Shown: in pieces, positions 1 through 7,580 of the stretch
Layout: every line of letters begins with the position of its first letter
Position numbering within the stretch: the first letter of the stretch is position 1
From: Pseudomonadota bacterium
GTDB taxonomy: Bacteria; Pseudomonadota; Gammaproteobacteria; Steroidobacterales; Steroidobacteraceae
DNA: 10,748 nt
NCBI GenBank assembly: GCA_021805275.1
Contig: JAJZFQ010000311.1
Location: forward strand, 1 to 10,748
Direction: 5' to 3'
Position numbers and translations under genes: made by a program
The notes under the pieces: model-generated
Told to the model about the DNA's origin: nothing
The model's input: only the letters and a program-made list of their open reading frames with translations
The model's database searches: none

Positions 1-1
1 G

Positions 2-373
2 CTGCTGAATCCGGACGAGACGACGATCGCGACACTCGACCGTGGACTGGACACCCGCTTCACTACGCTCGAGGCGAACGCGCCACGGGCCGCAGGAGCC
101 GTGACCGCATGGTTCGCCGCACACGGGTCGCGCAGTCGCGTGCTGGTGCTGCTGCCGGGCCATGCCCCAGGACCTTTCACCCCGCTGCTGCGAACGCTCG
201 GCGTGTGGCATCGCCCCGGCGATGGCCTCGCGCAGCAACTGCAAGCGGCGGATGCCGCCGTGATCGTGCACCGGTATGATCTGCCGCATGGCCGGCGCTA
301 TGCACTGCTTGCGCCGCCCGGCAGGACAAGCACGGCATCGGCCGCGCCAGCTCAAGGTGGCATCAATGACTGA
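2..373 (+). CDS. Unidentified protein, C-terminal part (5' end outside window)
   Basis: The frame is open from the first bases of the window to a TGA at 371-373, giving about 123 C-terminal residues; the true start lies upstream. I do not recognise the family. The visible part has a hydrophobic stretch (VLVLLPGH) followed by a GPFTPLLRTLGV segment, an acidic/alanine patch and a second hydrophobic strand (AAVIVHRYDLP), then a low-complexity Ala/Pro/Thr tail. This suggests the end of an alpha/beta domain. Codon use is strongly GC3-biased, which supports a real gene. It overlaps the next gene by 8 nt, so the two are probably co-transcribed and translationally coupled. That links it loosely to acyl-phosphate/acyl-CoA metabolism, but this is inference from position only. 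An internal ATG at 101 exists but is unlikely to be the start, because the frame stays open upstream with similar coding character. Confidence 0.6.
   Translation: MLNPDETTIATLDRGLDTRFTTLEANAPRAAGAVTAWFAAHGSRSRVLVLLPGHAPGPFTPLLRTLGVWHRPGDGLAQQLQAADAAVIVHRYDLPHGRRYALLAPPGRTSTASAAPAQGGIND
354..360 (+). promoter_or_regulatory. Ribosome binding site that fixes the start of the phosphate acyltransferase gene
   Basis: AAGGTGG lies 5 nt before the ATG at 366, within the 3' end of the upstream gene. It favours 366 over the farther in-frame ATG at 276, which lies deep inside the preceding gene. Confidence 0.55.
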
Positions 374-1358
374 CGCGTCGCGAACCCGAACACGCCCGAC
401 CGCCCCTTTACGGGCGCCGCATCGTCTGGCGAGTCTGTTGGGCGCGGCCCGACGGCACGGGCCGCTGCGTACGGCGGTGGTGCATCCGGTCGATGCGGCA
501 TCGCTCCGGGGCGCCATTGCGGCCGAGCGTGCCGGTCTGATCACCCCGGTGCTGATCGGACCGGAAAGACGCATCCGCGCGGCAGCCCGCGCTGCGCACA
601 TCAATTTGGCCGGCCGTGTGATCCGCGCCACCGAACACAGCCACGCGGCGGCCGCCGAGGCGGTCCAGATGGCGCGGCGCCTCGAAGTCGACGCGATCAT
701 GAAGGGCGCGCTGCACACTGACGAACTGATGCACTGTGTCATCGATCCCGACAGCGGATTGCGCACCGAGCGGCGGATCAGCCACGTCTTCGCGATCGAC
801 ACGCCGCACTACCCGCGTCTGCTGTTCATCACCGACGCTGCGGTCAACATCTATCCGTCACTCGAGGACAAGCGCGATATCGTCCAGAACGCAATTGATC
901 TGGCTCGAACCCTCGGCGTGCGAACGCCCCGGGTCGCGATCCTCTCGGCCGTTGAACTGGTGACAGCGAAGATCAGATCCACGCTCGATGCCGCGGCTTT
1001 GTGCAAAATGGCTGACCGCGGCCAGATCACCGGCGGGACGCTCGACGGTCCGCTGGCGTTCGACAACGCGGTATCCCGGGCGGCGGCAGCGACTAAAGCC
1101 ATTACTTCGAGCGTCGCCGGGCGCGCCGACATTATCGTCGTGCCGGATCTGGAAGCCGGCAACATGCTGGCCAAGCAGCTGGAATATCTGGCTGGCGCGC
1201 AGCTCGCGGGCATCGTACTCGGTGCGCGCGTTCCGATCATGTTGACCAGCCGCGCGGACGACACGCGTACGCGCCTCGCCTCATGCGCGATCGCCGTGCT
1301 GCTCAGGGCACACAGCGAAGTAGCGCGGCGGACCGCGCGCGCCGATCAGGCGGGGTGA
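366..1358 (+). CDS. Phosphate acetyl/butyryltransferase (PTA_PTB family)
   Basis: Family enzymes move an acyl group between CoA and inorganic phosphate (acetyl-CoA or butyryl-CoA to the acyl phosphate) in the cytoplasm, usually paired with an acetate or butyrate kinase. The 330-residue protein has the single PTA_PTB domain at about residues 30-315. Family signatures include DAIMKGALHT (109-118), RRISHVF (136-142), the TDAAVNIYP block (156-164), DKRDIVQNA (168-176), GPLAFDNAVS (228-237), VVPDLEAGNMLAKQL (258-272) and PIMLTSRAD (290-298). The length fits short Pta/Ptb forms rather than long Pta with an N-terminal DRTGG region. It most resembles the Pta domain found alone or fused to MaoC-type hydratases; no hydratase domain is present here. 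The start at 366 is chosen from the AAGGTGG ribosome site; an in-frame ATG at 276 would add 30 residues unlike the family. No kinase gene follows within the window, so acetyl versus butyryl specificity is open. Confidence 0.9.
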   Translation: MTDASRTRTRPTAPLRAPHRLASLLGAARRHGPLRTAVVHPVDAASLRGAIAAERAGLITPVLIGPERRIRAAARAAHINLAGRVIRATEHSHAAAAEAVQMARRLEVDAIMKGALHTDELMHCVIDPDSGLRTERRISHVFAIDTPHYPRLLFITDAAVNIYPSLEDKRDIVQNAIDLARTLGVRTPRVAILSAVELVTAKIRSTLDAAALCKMADRGQITGGTLDGPLAFDNAVSRAAAATKAITSSVAGRADIIVVPDLEAGNMLAKQLEYLAGAQLAGIVLGARVPIMLTSRADDTRTRLASCAIAVLLRAHSEVARRTARADQAG

Positions 1359-1630
1359 GCGACGGGTCGACTACCCGGACTCGATTGCCGGTCGCAGACA
1401 CTCTCCTGCATAGCACTCGGATGGGTGCCGCAGGCGCAGCGCTATCGCTGCCGCCCGATCCGCTGGGACCCCGTTACGGTGAGGACACTGGTATAGGCAT
1501 AATGCGCATTGCCGATTGCGGGCCCAAGCGCTACTTTCAGCGCCGTCCAGCGACCGCGCCGGGTTGCGGCGTGCCGCGGAACCCAGGGCGGCAGCGCGGC
1601 CAAGGCGGTCACGTGCACATCAGTTTTTTA

Positions 1631-1641
1631 TTGTGTCACAA
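1631..1641. promoter_or_regulatory. Short perfect palindrome TTGTGTCACAA, possible operator
   Basis: TTGTG-T-CACAA is a perfect inverted repeat with a 1-nt centre, about 60 nt upstream of the DsrE-like start and next to an AT-rich patch unusual for this region. A dimeric regulator could bind it. It does not match the spacing of a Crp/Fnr site (TGTGA-N6-TCACA), so no regulator is proposed. An 11-nt palindrome can occur by chance. Confidence 0.2.
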
Positions 1642-1693
1642 CCTCGTATCGCACCGGGTTGCCCGATGTCACGACCAAGAGTCATGATGCAAT

Positions 1694-1697
1694 GGAG
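1694..1697 (+). promoter_or_regulatory. Ribosome binding site that decides the DsrE-like start
   Basis: GGAG ends 6 nt before the ATG at 1704. The in-frame ATG at 1692 overlaps this motif and has no comparable site of its own, so 1704 is preferred. Confidence 0.5.
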
Positions 1698-1703
1698 TTC
1701 GGT

Positions 1704-2081
1704 ATGAGCACTCAACAGGCCCCGGATCTCGCCATCATCTTGATCACCGGTCTGGAAAACCCGAAGCGCCTGCCGTCGGCGTTCTTCCTCGCCTCCACGG
1801 CAGCAGCGATGGAACAGAGCGTGGTCCTGTATTTCACCGGACCTGCAACCGAGCTCCTCAAGAAAGGTGTGGCGGAACGGATTTATCCGCTGCCGGGCGG
1901 CAAAAGCATCGCTGAGTTCATGCAACTTGCGCAGGAGAACGGCGTCCAGATGGTCGGCTGCTCTCAATCGCTCGACCTGCTCGGGATGACCGCAGCTGAT
2001 CTTCGTCAAACGATGCCATTGATGACTCCGAGCGCGGCGCTGCCTATCCTGAGCCAAGCCGGCAAGGTGCTTACTTGGTGA
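1704..2081 (+). CDS. DsrE/DsrF-like family protein
   Basis: This 125-residue protein has the alternating strand/helix pattern of small DsrE-like proteins. It opens with a hydrophobic strand (LAIILITG, 9-16), followed by a helix (KRLPSAFFLASTAAAM), a second strand (SVVLYFTGPA, 39-48), a helix ending in LLKKG, a central helix (SIAEFMQLAQENG), and a strand with Cys86 in VQMVGCSQSLDLLGM. It ends with helical segments around ADLRQTMPLM and a short C-terminal strand. Family members are cytoplasmic, often oligomeric, and some carry sulfur as a persulfide on a conserved cysteine. Cys86 sits after the third strand, where such a cysteine is often found, but a sulfur-transfer role is inference. No dsr, tus or sox genes are nearby, so it is an orphan copy. 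It converges on the MFS gene, and its context says nothing specific about its job. Confidence 0.72.
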   Translation: MSTQQAPDLAIILITGLENPKRLPSAFFLASTAAAMEQSVVLYFTGPATELLKKGVAERIYPLPGGKSIAEFMQLAQENGVQMVGCSQSLDLLGMTAADLRQTMPLMTPSAALPILSQAGKVLTW

Positions 2082-2212
2082 CGGACTGCGCTGGCGGTGC
2101 CAGGGGGCACGGTCGAGCGCGGAGCCACCCCCGAACCCCTGCGTCCCCGCGGCGGGTGCTCCGTACCCGAAGTCGGAATCGCCCGCGACGCCAGCCCGGC
2201 CGGCGACATCAG

Positions 2213-3418
2213 CTATCCATCGACCCCGGGCACGGATACCGGCGCGCGTGTTCGCGCTCCAACCGTTGCGGTGTAGACCATGACATAGCCGAGCAGACCA
2301 ACGAGCAAGCTCAATCCGCAGACAAACAACATCGCCGCTGCCCCGCCTGCCTGATATACGTGACCGGCCATGGCAGGCCCGGCGATTGATCCTGCACCGA
2401 GCGCGATGGCCGGCATGGCGCCTGCGCGACTGCTCAAATTCAGCGGCGCGATCACCCCGGTCGCATAGGTCAGGACAAAGGTCGCAAGCCCGATGAAGAT
2501 CACTGTGCCGATGGTAAACCCAAGATCATCGGGCCGCATCGCGAGCATGCCGAGACCGAACAGCATGGCCCCGGTCGCCGCGGCCATGCCGCCCCTGCGG
2601 GCACCAACCTCGGCAAATCTTCCCGCCGCCAGTGCAACGAGACTCGAGACTGCGGTAGCGACCGCAAGCGCTCCGCCGCAGAATGCAGGTGAGATGCCAG
2701 CGCCAATTCCCACCTTATCCAAGAAGGACCACCCCCCGGTGATACCCAGGTAATACGCGAACATCGCCGCCAAACCGATTCCGGCCGCCCGCCGGTCTGC
2801 CGGCGCCACCCCATCGCTGTTCGGCGTACCGAACTCATGCCGGCGAGCAACCAAACGGCCCGGCAGCGCCGTCACTGCAAGGGCCGCAGCGGCATTGACC
2901 CACAGCACCGATAGTAATGGACCGACCCGGCCGGCCCTCATCCCGCCCAAGAGTGGTATGGCGTAGAGCAGCGCGATGCCCGGGAGACTGCCGAGTCCCC
3001 ACTGGCAACCGAACGCGCGGTTGGGGTCATCGGCCTGTGCGAGCAATGCGATCATCAGCGTGTAAACGCCGCCAAAGCCGATTCCGGCAATCAGGAATGT
3101 CGCCAATATGGACGCATAGTTCTGCCACAGCGCAACAGCCGTCAGTGCGGCGAGGCCCAACGCGGCAAACCACCCGCTCTGGCGGCGCAACGAGTTGGCG
3201 CGCATCCAAAACACGGACGTGACGGCGATCAGGGTCGCACCGACACTGTAAGCACTGGCGATGTTGCCCAGTTGTCCGTCGGTGAATCCGTGCACTGTGG
3301 CCAAGCTCGCGAGCAGAACGGGCATCGCTGTCCGAACGGTGAAATGGGTGCTGCTGAGCGCGCTACCCGCGAGTTCTGTGCGCCGAAACGTGCCTGTCTC
3401 CGACATCGGTCGCCCCAT
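2213..3418 (-). CDS. MFS transporter, 12 predicted membrane helices
   Basis: This 401-residue inner-membrane protein has about 12 hydrophobic segments, roughly at residues 20-42, 50-72, 82-98, 103-127, 143-160, 167-186, 211-230, 245-266, 277-294, 301-323, 334-354 and 358-384. A polar cytoplasmic loop (about 187-210, with ARRHEFG) separates the two halves, as in the major facilitator superfamily. A basic stretch (RANSLRRQ, 73-80) follows helix 2, where MFS motif A normally lies, but the classical GxxxDRxGRR form is not obvious. Charged residues inside helices are few; Asp234 and Lys235 lie at the end of helix 7. The substrate cannot be assigned. The outermost ATG at 3418 has no good ribosome site; the in-frame ATG at 3406 (MSETGTF) is preceded by GGGG at 6 nt and is equally plausible. 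It is transcribed away from the molybdenum-hydroxylase operon and converges on the DsrE-like gene. Confidence 0.8.
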   Translation of the reverse strand: MGRPMSETGTFRRTELAGSALSSTHFTVRTAMPVLLASLATVHGFTDGQLGNIASAYSVGATLIAVTSVFWMRANSLRRQSGWFAALGLAALTAVALWQNYASILATFLIAGIGFGGVYTLMIALLAQADDPNRAFGCQWGLGSLPGIALLYAIPLLGGMRAGRVGPLLSVLWVNAAAALAVTALPGRLVARRHEFGTPNSDGVAPADRRAAGIGLAAMFAYYLGITGGWSFLDKVGIGAGISPAFCGGALAVATAVSSLVALAAGRFAEVGARRGGMAAATGAMLFGLGMLAMRPDDLGFTIGTVIFIGLATFVLTYATGVIAPLNLSSRAGAMPAIALGAGSIAGPAMAGHVYQAGGAAAMLFVCGLSLLVGLLGYVMVYTATVGARTRAPVSVPGVDG

Positions 3419-3449
3419 TTCAGCTGCGCAGACCCGCGCTTAAGTCATC

Positions 3450-4400
3450 GTGCCTGAAACCGGACTTTGACCCGGGTTGCGGACACATGGACGCGGCGAA
3501 ACGCGGCGATTGCCGCATAGCGGCCCGTTGTCGAAGCTGCCGCGACCGCGCCAGACCGAAGCGGTCCGTTACCATGCGCGACACTTGGAGGGGTTTTACC
3601 GGCATAGCCCATCGCGCGATGTATCAGGCAGAAAGCCAGCGCCCCCGTTGTCATCGAAACGGCTTCTGGGCCAGCACTTCCGCCACTCGAGGCGCGCCGG
3701 CAGGCAGCAGGATAGCATGGGGCAATCCGCCCAATTCTCGGACCTGACCCGCCGGCCCCGGGCAGCCGGGTGCGCCCCAGGGGCCGTCGACCAGCGGTCC
3801 TGCCGCAGGCGCCGCGAGCCGGTCGGGCTCAAACCTCTTGGACGGCCAAGCGTACGGCGTCGAATGACAGCGGCAGCACGGTGCCATGGCAAACCGGTTG
3901 CGCAATGCCTCACGGCGTAGCCCCCCGGGGCAGCAGGTGGCGCTCCCCACGGTCATCGACGCCGGCGTCGTTACGCGGTTCAGCCGGTGTCTCGTTGGCT
4001 TGTGAGGGAGGTCCGTGGCACCCGAGGACGAACAAGCGCCCCCAGGAACATACCGCTGCTGGGCAATGTCGGCCGCACCGGCCAGCTGCCGGGCCGCATC
4101 CGTCGGGCCACCTGCAAAGACATGCTCGATGGCGAACTCGCCGGCAATCGCGTGGGTGTCACGGCGACGACCGTGCTGTAGCGCGCCGACATCGCTCGGA
4201 GCCGGACCGGCGCGCACGCGGCAACTGCGCAGCGATGAATTGCGATCCCTTGGGTGCGCGCGTTGCGCACACTCGGCTTTCTTGATCCGGACCGGATGGG
4301 GATAGCGGCCCCCTCGCGCGCTGCGCGGTCGCGTACTGCCCGGGGGCAATGGATCAAGCAGCCGCCGGGGCACCAGGATTCCACGACCTCATCCCTTGGG
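3450..4400 (-). pseudogene. Probable decayed gene, possibly a periplasmic solute-binding protein (Bug/TctC or NMT1 type)
   Basis: On the minus strand several stretches in different frames look protein-like, separated by frame changes and stops. A segment near 4310-4280 reads GGRYPHPVRI, like the mature N-terminus of Bug/TctC binding proteins (YPxxPVRI). Around 4120-4030 the same frame reads FAIEHVFAGGPTD followed by AARQLAGAADIAQQ, resembling the GGxxD ligand loop and next helix of Bug or NMT1 binding proteins. Another frame at about 3880-3830 reads GTVLPLSFDAVRLAVQEV and then stops. Near 3730-3655 a frame reads LPHAILLPAGAPRVAEVLAQ, similar to the C-terminal LxAPAGTP region of Bug proteins. 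The order fits one ancestral gene, but the spacing between the first two blocks is too long and the middle is unrecognisable. The family guess is weak; that this is a broken gene rather than random sequence is somewhat better supported. Confidence 0.3.
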
Positions 4401-4512
4401 TGCCCTCGGTGGGATGTTGATCCAACATTCATCTCACCGCCCTGCGCAAGCGCCGTTGCGGTGCGCGCTCACCAATAGGGTCGCCAAGATTCCGCTCACG
4501 ATTGGCGCCGTT

Positions 4513-4529
4513 CGGTTCGCCTCGAACCG
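4513..4529. other. Perfect hairpin (7-bp stem, 3-nt loop) in the operon leader
   Basis: CGGTTCG and CGAACCG flank CCT. A T7 tract (4549-4555), itself bracketed by GAGC/GCTC (4545-4559), follows 20 nt later, too far for a standard intrinsic terminator. It may end transcription entering the region or be part of an RNA leader; the direction of action is not known. Confidence 0.3.
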
Positions 4530-4574
4530 GCCCGTCTACCCGTCGAGCTTTTTTTGCTCACGAGGGATGCCAAT

Positions 4575-4596
4575 CGTCGTCGCTGGAGCGACGACG
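4575..4596. other. Strong perfect hairpin (10-nt inverted arms, 2-nt centre) in the operon leader
   Basis: CGTCGTCGCT and AGCGACGACG are exact reverse complements around GG; in RNA this would fold as a 9-bp, GC-rich stem with a TGGA loop. It lies about 135 nt upstream of the [2Fe-2S] subunit start. No T-run follows on the plus strand. It may be an operator or an RNA regulatory element, or a chance product of the repeated CGT/CGA triplets. Confidence 0.35.
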
Positions 4597-4731
4597 CCGG
4601 TGCCGGACAGCGTGCGGACATGCGGCTGTGCCGGAATCGCACGACCGGCGCGCTGGTCGATAGGTAATTCCGACGATCGACGAGGGTGGCGGGACGGCAC
4701 AGGATATCGTCTACTGGCGGGAAGCGATGCT

Positions 4732-5228
<497 letters not shown>

Positions 5229-5232
<4 letters not shown>

Positions 5233-7580
5233 GGGCCTCGGACGATCCAATCACGCGCACCGAACAGTTCCCCTACGGGATCCTCGGCGTCAACCTCACC
5301 CACGTTGCGCGGCAAATCCCGGCGGACGAACCACCGCCGCTCGCGCCAAATGCCGATCTTGCGGCAATCGGGCGATCCACCGCACGTCTGGACGCGAGGG
5401 ATAAAGTCACGGGGGCGAGCCGGTTCACTGTTGACATCACTTTGCCCGGCATGCTCCACGGGCGCATCCTGCGCTCGAACCTGCCCCACGCGCAAATACG
5501 CTCGATCGACGTGTCGTCCGCGCTGTGCCATCCTGCGGTACGCGCGATCGAACTGTTGGAGGGGCCGCACGGCTCGCACATGCCGATCGCCCGCTATGTC
5601 GGGCAACCGCTCGCTGCCGTCGCTGCCGAAACCCCGGACGCGGCGCAGGAGGCACTGCAGCGAATCGTAGTCGACTATGAACCGCGTCCGTTCGTGGTCA
5701 GCCTCGCGGCGGCGCGCGACCCGCTGGCGATACCGGTCTACGACGCCGAGTCTGCGCCCTGCGGCAGCCCCTCCGGCTATCCCGCACCGGCGGGCTTACC
5801 GCTGCACGGCAATGTCCGTGGGCCGGCGATTGTCAGCCGCGGTGACGTCGCGCTCGGCTTTGCTGATGCTGAAATCGAGCTCGAATCCGAATATACCACT
5901 CAGGTCCAGACCCATTGCTGCCCGGAACCGCATGCGATCGTTGCCGATTGGCAAGCGGACGGACTCACTGTGTACCTCTCAACCCAGTACACGAGCGGCG
6001 TTCGCCACGAATTGGCCGAGGCTTTCGGCCTGCCGCTCACCAGAGTCCGCGTGATCGCCACGACCGTGGGCAGCGGTTTCGGCTCGAAATCGACGCTCGG
6101 CGTCTACGGCCGCCTCGCGGTGAGTCTGTCGCGCCGAGCGCGGGCACCGGTGCGCATCGTGCTCGATCGAGAGGAGGAGCAAATCGATGCCGGCAATCGA
6201 CCCTCCACCTGGCAGCACCTGCGCCTTGGGGCGCGTCGCGATGGTCGGCTGACGGCCATCGCGCTGACCAGCTATGGCAGCGCCGGCGTCGCCCTCGGCG
6301 CCGGAGTCTGGAGCGTCGCCGAGCGGCTCTACAGCTGTGTCCATTACCACGGCGAGCAGTACGACGTATTCACGAATGCGGGTGCTGGATGCGCGATGCG
6401 TGGACCCGGTGCCGTGCCGGGCGCCTGGGCAATGGAACAGGCCGTCGATGAACTCGCCGGACAGCTCGGCATCGATCCGCTTGAGCTGCGCGACCGGATC
6501 GACCCCAGTCCGGTGCGTCGCGAGGAACGGCGCATCGGGGCGCAACGTATCGGTTGGTCCGGGCGCCGGCCGCCAGCGGCGGATCCGGGGCCGATCAAGC
6601 GCGGAATCGGCTTTGCGCAATCCCTGTGGATGGCCAATGTGCACCTGAACGCATCCTGCGAGGTTCGGATCCATCGTGACGGCTCGGTCGAGGTGCTCTC
6701 GGGCGTGCAGGATATTGGCACCGGAACGGGCACGGTGATGGCTCAGGTCGTCGCCGAGGTCTTTGGGATTCTCCCCCAGGAGGTCACGGTGCGGATCGGC
6801 GATACCCGATTCCCCGCTGGCCCGCCGTCCTACGGCAGTCGGACGACCGCCTCGATCACGCCTCCTGCACGCACCGCCGCCTGGCGCGTGCTGCAGCTGT
6901 TATTTCAAGAAGCCGCACCGCTGCTCGAGACCGATCAGGCCGAACTGATCGCGCAGGGCGGCCGGATACGGGTACGTGGCGCGCCGTCGCGCAGTCTCGC
7001 TCTGGCGGAGGTCGCTGCACGCTCGCGCACCGATTTCCTGAGTGCCATCGCCTCACGCACCGACGATTATGCCGGTTTTGACAAGCGCCTGGGCGATGCA
7101 GCCATCGCACGGCAGTACCTGGGCGGCGTGCAATTCGCCACGGTTGCAGTGGATACCGAGAGCGGCAGCGTGCGGGTTGAGCGCGTCGTGGCGGTGCAGG
7201 ATTGCGGCCGCCCGTTGAATCCTCGCCTCATCGAGAGCCAGGTGCAAGGCGGCGTGCTGATGGGACTGTCCTTCGCGTTGTTCGAGGAACGCCTGCTCGA
7301 CCGCCACACCGGCCATATGGTCAACGCGAATCTCGAGCAATACAAGCTCGCGGGCGCCTGCGAAACGCCCGACATCGAGGTGATCGTGCTGGAAAACTAC
7401 CAGGCACACAGCGCGACTGACGCCTACGGAATCGCCGAACCAGCGAACATCGCGACCGCCCCCGCGATCGCCAATGCGCTCTACAACGCGATCGGCATAC
7501 GCCTGCGCGCCCTGCCGCTCACGCCTGCCGCCGTGCTCGCCGCGCTGGGCAAGGTACCGCCGGGGATCGCCACGCGATGA
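5229..7580 (+). CDS. Molybdopterin-binding catalytic subunit of a xanthine dehydrogenase-family hydroxylase
   Basis: This 783-residue catalytic subunit binds the molybdopterin cofactor and normally hydroxylates an N-heterocycle or oxidises an aldehyde using water; a few relatives reduce aromatic CoA thioesters. After a family-typical lead of about 47 residues comes the aldehyde-oxidase a/b hammerhead domain (about 48-160, beginning IGRSTARLDARDKVTGASRF). The Moco-binding part follows: THCCPEPHA (228-236), TTVGSGFGSKS (278-288), the AMRGPG loop (389-394, Arg391), VQDIGTGTGTVMAQ (493-506), SYGSRTTAS (534-542), and GIAEPAN with the presumed catalytic base Glu737, followed by TAPAIANALYNAIGIR (743-758). 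All main motifs are present, so the enzyme should be active. Departures from the common forms are GSGFGSK rather than GGGFGxK, CCPEPH where a Met-Glu-Pro-His is usual, and GIAE in place of GxGE. The motif set resembles PaoC/YagR-type proteins more than true xanthine dehydrogenase. Substrate unknown. It overlaps both neighbours by 4 nt (ATGA). Confidence 0.93.

Larger units (their letters stand above)
1359..1703. other. Intergenic gap between phosphate acyltransferase and DsrE-like gene
   Basis: No credible gene is seen in these 345 nt; the open frames crossing it have arginine/proline-rich shadow-type products. It must hold the promoter of the downstream DsrE-like gene if that gene is transcribed separately. 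A CATAAT hexamer at 1498-1503 resembles a -10 box but has no convincing -35 partner. A T-rich run at 1624-1632 leads into a short palindrome (1631-1641). No clear rho-independent terminator follows the upstream gene. Confidence 0.5.
3419..4731. other. Long region without a credible intact gene, upstream of the molybdenum-hydroxylase operon
   Basis: No open frame here on either strand has the residue composition of a normal protein; they are rich in Arg, Pro, Ser and Cys, as expected of shadow frames in GC-rich DNA. Within it I see a probable decayed minus-strand gene (about 3450-4400) and, closer to the operon, a leader with two perfect hairpins. The MFS promoter (minus strand) should lie near 3420-3500 and the operon promoter (plus strand) somewhere in 4400-4731, but neither is recognisable by eye. 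Confidence 0.5.

Noticed and set aside
1283..1687. Plus-strand open frame of 134 codons after the acyltransferase
   Set aside because: Begins inside the acyltransferase gene and its product is low-complexity and domain-free.
2097..2110. GTGCC-AGGG-GGCAC stem between the convergent DsrE-like and MFS genes, as a terminator
   Set aside because: Only 5 bp and no T-tract on either side.
3770..4285. Plus-strand 171-codon open frame
   Set aside because: Arg/Pro/His-rich shadow-type product; the minus strand of the same region carries more protein-like segments.
4396..4731. Upstream extension of the [2Fe-2S] subunit by 112 codons, which could have carried a Tat signal
   Set aside because: The extension has no twin-arginine/hydrophobic signal, is Arg/Pro/Cys-rich, covers two hairpins, and the family normally starts a few residues before the ferredoxin fold, as the ATG at 4732 does.
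4480..4731. Moco riboswitch in the operon leader
   Set aside because: Hairpins are present but I could not match the multi-stem consensus by eye; left as an open check rather than a call.
5979..6674. Long minus-strand open frame (231 codons) inside the catalytic subunit gene
   Set aside because: Antisense shadow of a well-supported gene in GC-rich DNA; no domain features.
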